Shown: positions 1 to 8,367, numbered from the stretch's first letter. The stretch is 19,213 nt of DNA from Flectobacillus sp. (GCA_029865665.1 JARXAV010000289.1:1-19213); one strand, 5' to 3'. The notes: generated by a model not told the origin, from the sequence alone. Made by a program: numbers and translations.

Positions 1-61
1 TTTTTAAAGAAACGAGAGAATGTGGGTAAGAAAAAATAATTTTACCTACAATTGACTGTAA

Positions 62-220
62 ATCAATGAGATAAGTCGTTTTAGTGGGAAGTTTGCCCCA
101 AATTTAAGTGACTCCCCAACCTTCGTAACTTTCCGTGATGGACTTATTATAAATTATCGTGAATACTGGAATCCACAGGCATTTCAGAAAGCAATGAGCG
201 GTGGAAGTTTTGCTGAGTAG
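62..220 (+). pseudogene. 3' remnant of a SnoaL/NTF2-like protein gene
   Basis: An open frame from 62 to the TAG at 218-220 has no start codon and is preceded by an in-frame stop at 59-61. Its end reads TFVTFRDGLIINYREYWNP followed by about 14 residues. That resembles the last beta-strand and tail of SnoaL-like/NTF2-fold proteins, which often carry a FRDGKI..YR(D/E)YWNP motif. Only about 52 residues remain, against roughly 130 for a full family member, so this is a truncated or frameshifted relic. Such small proteins often sit beside redox enzymes like those of the next operon, so it may be the lost first member of that cluster (inference). The family assignment rests on one motif. Confidence 0.5.
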
Positions 221-233
221 TTTACCGTTAAGT

Positions 234-267
234 AAAAAAGCGTTGATTAATATCAACGCTTTTTTTT
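234..267. terminator. Rho-independent terminator, probably bidirectional
   Basis: The arms AGCGTTGAT (239-247) and ATCAACGCT (252-260) are perfectly complementary with a TAAT loop. A6 precedes the stem and T8 follows it, so it can work in either direction. It lies just after the SnoaL-like remnant and insulates the redox operon starting at 331. Confidence 0.85.
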
Positions 268-330
268 ATCATTTCTCATCGTTTTCAAGCTTCTACTATG
301 TGCAACTTTACAACATTAAAAATTTGATAT

Positions 331-1203
331 ATGAAAAAGCAAACAAGTTTTTCTACACAAGGGCAAAGAGCCGATTTAGGTCCTTTACACATACAACGAA
401 TGTTGCCAAACCGATATGCTGATGCCGTTGGCCCATTTGTGTTTTTGGATTATGTTGCACCTGCTATTAAAATAACAATCAACAAAAATGGAATGGGTGC
501 TCATCCTCACAGAGGCATCGCAACATTAACTTATATTTTGCAGGGCGAAGTGGAGCATTTTGATAGTGCAGGTAATACAGGCAAAATATATTCAGGTGGA
601 ATGCAATGGATGAAAGCAGGGAATGGAATAATCCATGATGAAAATTTTAATTACGACAGCCAAACCGATAGCAAATACATACACGGATTTCAGTTTTGGT
701 TAAACTTGCCAGCCAAAAATAAAGCTGAAAAACCTGAACATATAGCCATTCAAGCCAGTGAAGTACCACAAAAACTAATAGCCGATAATGGCGGATGGCT
801 AAAAGTGGTGGTTGGGAATTATGAAGGGTTAAGTTCTAAAATCCCTAATTATTCAGAGCAATTTTTGTATCATATTCATTTAGAAGCTGGGAAATCTTTT
901 ACTGCAAATTTTAAAGATAAAACTGAAGTAGCTGCCTTTTTACCAACTTACAATGCAATTTTAAATGATACAGAATTTCACAAAGGAGATTTTGTAGAAT
1001 TTGATAGAAATACGGGCGAAATTGAGATTAAGAACACTTCCAATAAAACCATTGACATAATGCTTTTTGGTGGTGAAACTTACACCGAACCCATAATAGC
1101 AGAAGGCCCGTTCATAATGAACACCAAAGCAGAAATAGCGGATGCTTATCGAGACTTTTACGCAGGAAAATACGGAAAAATTAAATTAACAAGACAAAAT
1201 TAA
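331..1203 (+). CDS. Pirin family protein (bicupin)
   Basis: A 290-residue protein of normal pirin length. The N-terminal cupin carries the family signature: HPHRG at residues 58-62, and GGMQWMKAGNGIIHDE at about 89-104. The expected metal ligands His58, His60, His102 and Glu104 are all present. The C-terminal half contains the second cupin and the usual late motif near MLFGGE. Pirins are cytoplasmic iron-binding proteins. Some oxidise quercetin with O2 and others act as regulatory or redox-sensing partners; the sequence does not say which applies here. It is the first gene of a four-gene operon, starting 63 bases after a terminator, with 8 bases to the next start. The ATG at 331 gives a complete N-terminal pirin motif. 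No clear TAnnTTTG promoter is seen in the short gap. Confidence 0.93.
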   Translation: MKKQTSFSTQGQRADLGPLHIQRMLPNRYADAVGPFVFLDYVAPAIKITINKNGMGAHPHRGIATLTYILQGEVEHFDSAGNTGKIYSGGMQWMKAGNGIIHDENFNYDSQTDSKYIHGFQFWLNLPAKNKAEKPEHIAIQASEVPQKLIADNGGWLKVVVGNYEGLSSKIPNYSEQFLYHIHLEAGKSFTANFKDKTEVAAFLPTYNAILNDTEFHKGDFVEFDRNTGEIEIKNTSNKTIDIMLFGGETYTEPIIAEGPFIMNTKAEIADAYRDFYAGKYGKIKLTRQN

Positions 1204-1211
1204 CTAAAAAA

Positions 1212-2291
1212 ATGAAATTATTACAAGCAACTACATTGGGCAATTTGTCCTTATCCAACAGTATAGCAATGGCTCCTATGACACGTGCAAGAGGAGAAGG
1301 AAATGGGATAGCTAATGATTTAACCGTTTTATACTATACTCAAAGAGCAAGTGCTGGTTTAATTATTACCGAAGGCATCAACATTTCAGAGCAAGGTCTT
1401 GGGAGTCCTTTTACGCTCGGAATTTATACCGAAGCTCAGATTGCTGGCTGGAAAAAAGTAACCGATGCTGTTCACCAAAAGGGAGGTAAAATTTTTGCAC
1501 AACTTTGGCATACGGGCCGTGTTGCCCATTCAGTTGATAAAAATGGCGAATTACCCGTTGCACCTTCGGCAATTGCCATTGAAGGGCAACAACATTTTTC
1601 TTCACAAGGACTTAAAGACTACGAAACGCCAAGAGCATTGGATATTTCAGAAGTAAAACAAGTGATTGAAGATTACAAACAAGCTGCCATAAACGCAATT
1701 GAAGCAGGTTTTGACGGGGTAGAATTACACGCTGCTACGGGCTATTTGCCCAATCAATTTTTAGCAGAAAGTGCCAACCAACGTACCGATGAATATGGTG
1801 GAAATATTGAAAACCGTACTCGTTTTGTTTTGGAAGCTATGCAGATGATGGTTGTAGCCATTGGCGAGGGGAAAGTGGGAATTAAATTATCACCAAGTGT
1901 TCCATATAACAGCATTTTGGATAGCGATCCAATAGCGACATACACTTATTTGATAAATGATCTTGATAAATTGCCGTTGGCTTACATACATTTAATGAAT
2001 GCCTTGTTTCTTCCTGAAGATGGTTTACCTCAATATCCAAGAGATGTAATGGGAACATTAGGTACACTTACCAACCATTTTTTAATTGCAAATGCTGGTT
2101 ACACTCGTGAAACAGGCGAAAAGGAATTAGAAAAAGGTATTGCTAAAATGATTTCGTATGGTGTGTCGTTTATTGCCAATCCTGATTTACCCAAACGCTT
2201 TGAACTAAATGCTCCACTTAGCGAAGCCGACCGTGCTACTTTTTATGGAGGTAATGAAAAAGGTTATACTGATTATCCAAGTTTTGAGTGA
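1212..2291 (+). CDS. Old Yellow Enzyme family alkene reductase (FMN-dependent)
   Basis: A 359-residue TIM-barrel flavoprotein of the OYE/NemA type. It would reduce activated C=C bonds (enones, nitro compounds, maleimides) with NAD(P)H through FMN in the cytoplasm. Hallmarks are APMTRAR at 21-27, QLWHTGR at 97-103, ELHAATGYLPNQF at 171-183, QRTDEYGG at 190-197, and the tail YGGNEKGYTDYP. His173 and Tyr178 match the OYE1 pair His191/Tyr196. Three usual positions differ. Thr176 sits where OYE1 has Asn194. Lys225 (GIKLSP) replaces the FMN-contacting Arg. Val318 (YGVSFIANPDLP) replaces the nearly universal Arg of the GR..IANPDL motif. The enzyme may therefore be altered in substrate anchoring or FMN-phosphate binding (inference). 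It is the second gene of the operon, 25 bases before the SDR gene. Confidence 0.93.
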   Translation: MKLLQATTLGNLSLSNSIAMAPMTRARGEGNGIANDLTVLYYTQRASAGLIITEGINISEQGLGSPFTLGIYTEAQIAGWKKVTDAVHQKGGKIFAQLWHTGRVAHSVDKNGELPVAPSAIAIEGQQHFSSQGLKDYETPRALDISEVKQVIEDYKQAAINAIEAGFDGVELHAATGYLPNQFLAESANQRTDEYGGNIENRTRFVLEAMQMMVVAIGEGKVGIKLSPSVPYNSILDSDPIATYTYLINDLDKLPLAYIHLMNALFLPEDGLPQYPRDVMGTLGTLTNHFLIANAGYTRETGEKELEKGIAKMISYGVSFIANPDLPKRFELNAPLSEADRATFYGGNEKGYTDYPSFE

Positions 2292-2316
2292 AATAATTGA
2301 TTTAAAATAAATAACA

Positions 2317-3060
2317 ATGATAGCATCAACAAAAGTAGCCTTGATAACAGGTGCAGCAACGGGTATCGGTCGTGCGATTGCCATTCGTTTGGCAAAAGAC
2401 GGAATTGCAGTTGCTATTAACTATGTCGGGAATTCAAGTCAAGCAGATGAGGTGATTAGTGAAATAAAAGAGGCTGGTGGAAATGCATTGGGCTTTCAAG
2501 CTAATGTAAGTGTTGTAGCAGAGATTGTTAAACTTTTTGATGACGTAAATGCAACCTTTGGTGGAATAGATATTGTAGTAGCTAATGCCGGAATTGCTGT
2601 GATGGGTATTCCTATTGTTGATGTTACCGAAGCAGATTTCGACCGTATCAATGCTGTAAACCACAAGGGAACCTATTTTGTATTACAACAAGCCGCCAAA
2701 CATGTTCGAAATGGCGGACGAATTATTCAAATTTCTTCAACAAGTTCTCTTTATCCAGCGGCAGGCCTTGGTATTTACGCACCCAGTAAAGCCGCTGGAA
2801 AAGTGATTACCGAAATTTTGGCACAAGAACTTGGTAATCGACAAATATCCGTAAACAGTGTTTTCCCTGGTCCAACCAAAACTCCATTAATGGAAAAGGA
2901 GGTCTCAAAAGAAGAATTAGAAAGAATCGGACAAGCCATGAACTTAGGCAGAATGGGAGAACCCGAAGACATTGCAGTTGTGGTCGCATTCTTAGCTAGT
3001 CCAGAAGGTGCATGGGTAAATGGACAACAAATAATCGTAAATGGTGGCGGTAGAATTTAA
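2317..3060 (+). CDS. Short-chain dehydrogenase/reductase (SDR, FabG-like)
   Basis: A 247-residue classical SDR. The nucleotide-binding motif TGAATGIG is at 11-18 and NAG at 90-92. The catalytic residues fit Asn115, Ser141, Tyr154 and Lys158 (YAPSK). A PGPTKTP stretch at 184-190 and a typical C-terminal GQQIIVNGG complete the fold. It should oxidise or reduce an alcohol/carbonyl pair with NAD(P)(H). The substrate cannot be read from sequence, and FabG-like names are only structural labels here. Third gene of the operon, 19 bases from the next start. An SDR beside an ene-reductase and a flavin oxidoreductase suggests successive reduction of an unsaturated carbonyl compound (inference). Confidence 0.93.
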   Translation: MIASTKVALITGAATGIGRAIAIRLAKDGIAVAINYVGNSSQADEVISEIKEAGGNALGFQANVSVVAEIVKLFDDVNATFGGIDIVVANAGIAVMGIPIVDVTEADFDRINAVNHKGTYFVLQQAAKHVRNGGRIIQISSTSSLYPAAGLGIYAPSKAAGKVITEILAQELGNRQISVNSVFPGPTKTPLMEKEVSKEELERIGQAMNLGRMGEPEDIAVVVAFLASPEGAWVNGQQIIVNGGGRI

Positions 3061-3079
3061 CTCTTAATTAACGAATAGA

Positions 3080-4093
3080 ATGGAAATAGGAATAGACAGT
3101 TTCGCATCTGGCACCATCCAAACTGCTGCTGATGGAGCAGACATATTGGAAAAACTATTAACCAGAATAGAGTTTGCGGATCAAGCAGGTCTTTCAAGTT
3201 TTGGAATTGGTGAACACCATAGGCGAGAGTTCTTTGATTCAGCACCTGCTGTTATTTTGGCTGCTGCTGCTGCCAGAACTAAACAAATAAAATTGACCAG
3301 TGCTGTGACTGTTTTGAGTGCAGCTGACCCCGTTCGGGTTTTTCAGGAGTTTGCCACCCTTGACCTGATTTCGAGAGGAAGAACAGAATTAGTCGTCGGA
3401 CGTGGTTCATTTACCGAATCATTCCCGTTATTTGGATTCAATCTCCAAGATTATGATGCCATTTTCTTAGAGAAGTTGGAGTTATTAATTAAAATTCAAA
3501 ATAATGAAAACATAAGTTGGTCAGGAAAATTTAGGGCTCCATTACGTAATCAGCCTATTTATCCAAGACCGTTCCAAGATACGTTGCCTTTATGGATTGG
3601 TGTTGGGGGTACTCCTGCATCCTTTGTAAGAGCGGGTACATTGGGAATACCGCTGATGGTTGCAATAATTGGAGGCGAAACAAGACGCTTTCGAGGATTG
3701 GTAGATATGTATAGAGAAGCAGGAAGAAAAGCAGGACATTCGCCAGAAAAATTAAAAGTAGGTGTCCATTCATTAGGTTATGTAGCCAGTCGCAAAAATA
3801 AAGCATTGTCTGATTACTATCCTGGTTATGCCGAAACCTTTACCCGAATGGGAAGAGAAAGAGGCTGGCCACCAATAACCCCAGCTCATTTTGATGCACA
3901 AGTAGGTAAAAATGGTGCATTATTAGTTGGCGAACCAACCGAAATAGCAGACAAAATAATGCGTTTTAGCGACGATTTAGGAGGAGTTTCCAGATTTACC
4001 TTCCAAATGGACAATGCCGGCTTAACCCATTCACAATTAATGGAATCCATCGAATTGATTGGAAGTAAAGTAATTACCTTAATCAAGAAATAG
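3080..4093 (+). CDS. LLM-class (luciferase-like) flavin-dependent oxidoreductase
   Basis: A 337-residue protein of the bacterial luciferase-like superfamily. It opens MEIGIDSFAS, has GIGEHHRREFF at 42-52 and TLDLISRGRTELVVGRGS at 93-110, all typical of the TIM-barrel flavin site in this class. Members use reduced FMN or F420. FMN is more likely in Bacteroidota (family and lineage knowledge, not seen directly). It resembles the subgroup of short single-chain LLM oxidoreductases of unknown substrate. Last gene of the operon: a few bases after its stop the degraded transposase begins on the opposite strand, so the operon's natural 3' end or terminator may have been lost to insertion. Confidence 0.9.
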   Translation: MEIGIDSFASGTIQTAADGADILEKLLTRIEFADQAGLSSFGIGEHHRREFFDSAPAVILAAAAARTKQIKLTSAVTVLSAADPVRVFQEFATLDLISRGRTELVVGRGSFTESFPLFGFNLQDYDAIFLEKLELLIKIQNNENISWSGKFRAPLRNQPIYPRPFQDTLPLWIGVGGTPASFVRAGTLGIPLMVAIIGGETRRFRGLVDMYREAGRKAGHSPEKLKVGVHSLGYVASRKNKALSDYYPGYAETFTRMGRERGWPPITPAHFDAQVGKNGALLVGEPTEIADKIMRFSDDLGGVSRFTFQMDNAGLTHSQLMESIELIGSKVITLIKK

Positions 4094-4094
4094 G

Positions 4095-5048
4095 ATGAAC
4101 AATAATTCAGGTAAAATTGTCTTGTTAATTGGCGTAATACAAGATCTTCATAAATATTTAAGGATAAAAGAACTCTTGATAATTTTGCAAAATTCCTTCA
4201 TAGCTCTTTGTAATGGATTTTGTTGTGAGTAAGAGTTTAACCGCTTCACAACCTGTTCTGTGGTAGTTTTACTCAATTTTAGAGATACAATAACCTTTAA
4301 AATAAATCCCCAATGCTTTTCAATTAGGGCTGTATTAATGGTATAGTCAGGGATTAGTTTGTAGCCTAATTCAGCATCCTCCTTTTTACTTTTAAACCCT
4401 TACAGTTGCTCTAGACCAAGGTCTTTGATTCTGGGAACACAGAAACACCTAATAGTTACATCATTCCAAAGACTACTTCCAGTTGAATGAATGGTACTTT
4501 TGATAACAGGATTGTTTAGCGGAACGCCGCCCGAGTACGTATCCACCACAATGACAGTCGAGTAAAACATGGAAAAATGTTCATCAACTACCGTATTTGC
4601 CACCAATTCCTTATCAAAGCCAGGGTGTTTGTATTTGTACGAAAAGGTAATATTGATCGAATTCTTTTTGTTCAGAATATTTCGCCCATTGCTGGCAGTA
4701 TGTAGTTCATCAGGGTCATTTCTGTGAATTTCTGGTAAATCTAAGCAGTTTCTTATCTTATATAATGGCCTCGTTTGCGTCTTTGAGTGGTTGTAATGAC
4801 AAGTACCAATCACCCGTATTTTGGAGCGTTGAAACTTAGATTCCTCTGGAAATATCACGCATTCTTTCAGCACTAATATTATAACACAAAGCAATGATGG
4901 AAGCGAAAAACGTTTCGGGTATTAAGCGTTTTCTCTGATGTCCCAGATGATGTAAAAACGGGGCTATCGTTTCAACATCTGCCAATAAATCCAAAATAGA
5001 AACAAACCTTGCAGGGTTAAAATAACTACGGCTTTTAATCTCAATCAT
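4095..5048 (-). pseudogene. Degraded Tn3-family transposase (tnpA), C-terminal half
   Basis: Reading right to left, three pieces in different frames line up with the catalytic half of Tn3-family TnpA. Piece 1 (5048-4836) has FFASIIALCYNISAERMRDIS. Piece 2 (4894-4400) has LPEIHRNDPDELHTASNGR, YSFKY-like SYKYKHPG, VDEHFSMFYSTV, IHST, and VPRIKDLGLEQL. After an in-frame TAA it continues with FKSKKED, INTALIEKHWGFIL, LNSYSQQNPLQRAMKEF and IIKSSFILKYL. A last frameshift gives YEDLVLRQLTRQ. The SDG Asp of the DDE triad is Asn here, and the STDTHG segment is deleted, so it cannot be active. The first about 600 residues of TnpA are absent. The remnant starts exactly where repeat array A's flank ends, with ATGATTGAG also present beside array B. 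Confidence 0.85.
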
Positions 5049-5370
5049 AAAAGGTTACAAATTACACTAACAAGGCTTACGGTAGCAAATATGGAGTATT
5101 TACGTTGATGTTAACATTCATAAATCCAGTTAACACTTTAGCGGTTTTTTCCTGTTAACAAGCGTTAACGCTAGTTAACAATGCTGTTTACAGGCTGTTA
5201 ACAAAAGTGTTAACACCTGTAAACGATTGTTAACCAGAATCTTACCTATCTATTTCGCTATTTTTGAAAAACGAAGTGTCTGTTAACGCTTGTTTACAAC
5301 AACTAGGCATTGATTATAAACCGACTAGCCTATGGAAAGAATCTTTGTAGGGCTACTCTGAAAACACCGT
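5005..5370. repeat. Array A module: phased TGTTAACA boxes with conserved flanks
   Basis: This module is homologous to 11785-12137. Conserved flanks include TCAATCATAAAAGGTTACAA at 5041-5060, GCGGTTTTTTCCTG near 5141, CTATTTTTGAAAAACGAAG near 5258, and CATTGATTATAAAC near 5309. Between them are 8-bp boxes starting at 5128, 5153, 5163, 5173, 5185, 5196, 5208, 5218, 5228, 5281 and 5291, plus a perfect TGTTAACA at 5109. Nine boxes contain GTTAAC and three contain GTTTAC or GTAAAC. From 5153 to 5235 they follow at 10-12 bp steps, one helical turn, so all face the same side of the DNA. The right end (about 5335-5370) reads on the minus strand as a damaged copy of the protein tail seen beside array B. 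Possible roles are replication-origin iterons for the nearby Rep, a centromere, or an operator. Confidence 0.75.
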
Positions 5371-5505
5371 CTTGAGAATAGAGTTTGCGTATTTTTAGAC
5401 ACACTCTTACCCTTACACATAAGAATATTAAGCTAGATTGAAAAGCAGGATGGGATAGAACAAATATTACTAAATGTGTAGGTATTGATTAATTGAAAAC
5501 ATACG
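5371..5505. other. Spacer between array A and the rep gene
   Basis: No gene, iteron or strong hairpin is visible here. It separates the damaged tail fragment next to array A from the 3' end of the rep C-terminal frame. Confidence 0.5.
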
Positions 5506-5877
5506 TCAAAGTAATGCGTTAACACTAAGACCAACTTTTTTAGCTTGAGGAATAAACTCTTGTTTTAATAGCTCAAATTCCGTCGCATTCCAATACAAAA
5601 CTTTTTCAAGTACGTAGCCTTGAAAGATGCCTCCTACTTCAAAATTATGTAAAAACTCGTCTAAGCTATTCGGATTTAAGGTATCTACCTTATAATTTTT
5701 TAATGCTAACTCTGCCAATATGGAGGGAGCAGACTGTTCATTTTCTAATCGTAACGTCTCCATGATTCGACAGGCGATTATTTCATCTTCACGAATCAAG
5801 GTATTTACTAACTCAAGTCTTTTTTGAAAGTAGCGTGCTTTTAACGCACCTTTCAACTGTTCTTGTGCTAGTTCCTG
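5506..5877 (-). pseudogene. C-terminal part of the first Rep protein, cut off by an in-frame TAA
   Basis: This frame follows the TAA that ends the upstream rep frame with no shift: VAK, stop, QELAQEQLKGALKARY and so on, 123 codons to the TGA at 5506-5508. The only possible internal start near its 5' end is a TTG at 5856-5854, giving 116 residues. The sequence is charged and helical at first, then ends GLSVNALL. I recognise no domain of its own. Because frame and composition continue across the stop, the simplest reading is that one longer initiator of about 500 residues was interrupted by a point mutation (AAA or CAA to TAA). It could instead be expressed by readthrough or by reinitiation at the TTG. 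It should not be called an independent gene without homologues. Confidence 0.65.
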
Positions 5878-7008
5878 TTATTTTGCTACCTGACTATCTT
5901 GCACCACTTTCTCAACTTTAGTTTCGTCTTCTATTTTTGCTTTCTTTTCTTCCAAAAGACTCGGGTTTCTCACTACGGTGTTCAGATACCCTCCTATGTT
6001 TTTAATGGAGCCTGATTGTATTTTTTGTAACACATATTCTATTCCGAGTTGAATTTGCTCCATAGGCAGTTCTTCTATCCATTTATTTAGCGTTGCTTTC
6101 GTAATTTTAAATTCTTTCGCTTGCAGATATAAATCTTCAATGGGGTTGCTCTCTACCGAAGATATTTGAGGAATATGCACTTCGTCCAATCCTGTGACAT
6201 TTTCTACATCCTCAACAAGTTGGTACTCTGGCGTACTCGTAGAAATGACGATATTTCCATTACTTGACTTAATAACTTGACGAGTTATCTTTTTAGTCAT
6301 CCCTGTAAGGTGAACGGGTACGTCTTTTTCTCCTAAATGAAATATTACTTTATCGACGGCTCTTCCTACTTTTTCTTCTTCAAATTTTGAGATAACTAAA
6401 TCCGTATATTTTTCTAAATCTTTAATTCCTTTCTGAATAATTTTTTGTTTAAAATTTCCATAAAGTGGGTATTCGCTATCTGTGATGGCAAGAATCTCCC
6501 TTAATCGAACAAGCAAATATTTTACCTTTCGATTACCTAAATTGTATTGATGTCTAAGAATTAAGTATAGCTTTACCGAGTTCGGATTCTGAATGCTGGC
6601 TATGTTTCTAACATCAATCGTTAAATATTCTTTTTGTAATTGAAGAAGATAAGGTTTTAGCTTAGGATTAAACTTTAGACGGATTCGATTTTGTTCGCTT
6701 TCTTTGACAGGTTCACTCGTTTCGTCTATTAAGTGAATAGTAGTTCGGTATATCTCTCCGTCTTCTTTTTTCTCATAAATGACAAACTTCTTATTAAAGA
6801 GACGTTCGGTTGCTTCTCGGATAGCTTCATAATAGCGACCATCATCACTTAACGAATACAATTTAATGATGTCTTGCGTTCTGATTTCATACTCAATAAA
6901 GTCTTCATCATCAGGTAAGACCATTGTAAGCATCGTCATAAAAACTCGAAATTCATTAATATCCATTTTAGAGGTCGTTTCAACAAGTCCCGTTTTACCG
7001 CCTTGCAT
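5878..7008 (-). CDS. repB: Rep_3-family plasmid replication initiator (RepB1), probably truncated
   Basis: A 376-residue protein from the ATG at 7008. It has the two-winged-helix layout of Rep_3 (RepB/RepE/Pi-like) initiators. Residues about 15-130 hold the first domain (MDINEFRVFMTMLTMV, then YYEAIREATERLFNKKF), and residues about 135-240 the second (SVKLYLILRHQYNLG, DLEKYTDLVISKFEEEKVGR). These proteins bind iterons and open the origin. The same frame stays open upstream past the ATG (EYQDRYIIR) to a TAA at 7038-7036. Before that TAA it again looks like a start region (AKKSSGRKK, from TTG at 7068). A second TAA ends it at 5880-5878 before a continuing frame. Full length would be about 520 residues, so the intact middle may be a partly inactive initiator. 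Array A lies 208 bp beyond the 3' end of the extended frame and may be its origin (inference). Confidence 0.8.
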   Translation of the reverse strand: MQGGKTGLVETTSKMDINEFRVFMTMLTMVLPDDEDFIEYEIRTQDIIKLYSLSDDGRYYEAIREATERLFNKKFVIYEKKEDGEIYRTTIHLIDETSEPVKESEQNRIRLKFNPKLKPYLLQLQKEYLTIDVRNIASIQNPNSVKLYLILRHQYNLGNRKVKYLLVRLREILAITDSEYPLYGNFKQKIIQKGIKDLEKYTDLVISKFEEEKVGRAVDKVIFHLGEKDVPVHLTGMTKKITRQVIKSSNGNIVISTSTPEYQLVEDVENVTGLDEVHIPQISSVESNPIEDLYLQAKEFKITKATLNKWIEELPMEQIQLGIEYVLQKIQSGSIKNIGGYLNTVVRNPSLLEEKKAKIEDETKVEKVVQDSQVAK

Positions 7009-7104
7009 CCTAATAATATATCGATCTTGATATTCTTATTTCTTTCTTCCGGAGCTTTTCTTTGCCAATACTTAATAGTACTATATAAGCAATTTCAATC
7101 TTTT

Positions 7105-8367
7105 TCATTTTTTTAGTTTTTTCAAAACATAAGACTCACCAGGAGCAAGAACAACGATTCTTGAAGGATTCTTTATCAACTTCTTTAACTTTTCTGGATC
7201 ACCATTAAATGGAGCAAAATCTGGAGAATCAACTGTACCCCAATGTGACAGTAGAAGTGGAGTATTTGGATAAGCATTCGCAATTTCAACTGCTCCAGCG
7301 AGTGTAAAATGCCATTCTGAATCTGAAAAGTCAAATAGAATGGCATCGGGTGGGGTCATCGTTAGATGCTCTGGCATTAGTTTGGAATCGCCTTGAGCCC
7401 AAATCGTGCCGTCGGGTGTTTCAATCAGGAAACCAGTACAATCTTCCTTTTTAAAGAAACGTTTGGCTACCCCCTTGTAAGCATTTTGCCATTGGTGGTC
7501 AGCAGGAGATAATTTCACTTTCACGTTTTTACCTACTTTGAAAGTCTCGCCAATATCGTGTCCGAACGATTTCCATCCTAAGTTTTTCATCAAAGAATCC
7601 ACATAAACTGTTGAATGAAACGCATTGGTGTTTGGGGCTAAATCCTTGTTGGTAGGAATACTAAAATGGTCATTATCGCTATGACTTATCAGTACAGCAT
7701 CTAAATGTGGGACATCTTTGGGGGCTATTGGATAGTCAAATAACACAGGCATATCAAAATCTTTTAACAGTGGGTCAACCATCAAAGTTGTACCACGGGC
7801 ATTAATCAGAAAACCTGCGTTTCCAGTCCATTTCACAATTGTTTGTTTTATTTTTTCAAATGCTTCATTGCCAAAGGGTTGTGGTTTGGGGGCAACTGCT
7901 TGGTATTTTTTGCCATGAATATATTCGTAATCTGTAACAGCATCTAACCACATAACGATTTTCTTTTGCGTATTAGTATTCAGTGCAATATGCGTCATGG
8001 CAGTTTCTGAAGAAGCTCCATGCCAATGCGAAACATTCGGTAAACATTTGATTATGTCGCCTTTGCGAATAATTTGTTTGACTTTCCCTCTTTCTTGATA
8101 ATAGCCAATACCATCCGTTACTAATAATATTTGCCCGCCTTCGTGGCTATGCCAAAAGGTTCTTGCTCCTGCTTCAAAGGTAACGTTACCTATTTGCGTA
8201 TTAAAAATAGTATCGGCTGGCGATAATACATTGATATAAGCCGTTCCAATAAAATAATCGCTGGAGGCTCTATCTCCTTTTGGAAAGAGTTGTAGGGCAT
8301 CTTGAGCTTTTAATCCAAAACTTAGGTTAAAAGTAAGTCCAAGTAAAATCAATATTGTCTTTTTCAT
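7105..8367 (-). CDS. Secreted cupin + UlaG-like metallo-beta-lactamase-fold fusion protein
   Basis: Start chosen at the ATG 8367 (420 residues), because it begins with a clean signal peptide MKKTILILLGLTFNLSFG ending KAQ; the frame extends further upstream but without sense. Residues about 25-135 form a cupin: HSH at 73-75 with Gln79 and HWH at 114-116 as likely metal ligands, like cupins of the mandelonitrile-lyase/carboxymuconolactone group. Residues about 165-415 form a metallo-beta-lactamase fold of the UlaG-like kind: HSDNDH at 229-234, ADH at 289-291, QGD at 325-327, SHWGT at 374-378. It would be exported to the periplasm. Substrate unknown. It is divergent from the araC-type gene with 147 bases between starts, a common regulator-target layout. 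Its TGA lies a few bases from the extended rep frame. Confidence 0.87.
   Translation of the reverse strand: MKKTILILLGLTFNLSFGLKAQDALQLFPKGDRASSDYFIGTAYINVLSPADTIFNTQIGNVTFEAGARTFWHSHEGGQILLVTDGIGYYQERGKVKQIIRKGDIIKCLPNVSHWHGASSETAMTHIALNTNTQKKIVMWLDAVTDYEYIHGKKYQAVAPKPQPFGNEAFEKIKQTIVKWTGNAGFLINARGTTLMVDPLLKDFDMPVLFDYPIAPKDVPHLDAVLISHSDNDHFSIPTNKDLAPNTNAFHSTVYVDSLMKNLGWKSFGHDIGETFKVGKNVKVKLSPADHQWQNAYKGVAKRFFKKEDCTGFLIETPDGTIWAQGDSKLMPEHLTMTPPDAILFDFSDSEWHFTLAGAVEIANAYPNTPLLLSHWGTVDSPDFAPFNGDPEKLKKLIKNPSRIVVLAPGESYVLKKLKK

Noticed and set aside
201..422. Plus-strand frame overlapping the terminator and pirin start
   Set aside because: It uses a GTG inside the SnoaL-like remnant, crosses a strong terminator and has no sensible composition.
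4400..4894. A 164-codon minus-strand frame that could be called a stand-alone gene
   Set aside because: It is the middle of the Tn3 transposase relic: matching motifs continue on both sides in other frames or past a stop.
7010..7108. A 32-codon minus-strand frame (MKKIEIAYIVLL) overlapping the end of the cupin-MBL gene and abutting the rep ATG
   Set aside because: The rep frame itself reads as a protein start region (AKKSSGRKK) over the same bases, so the short frame is probably a shadow.
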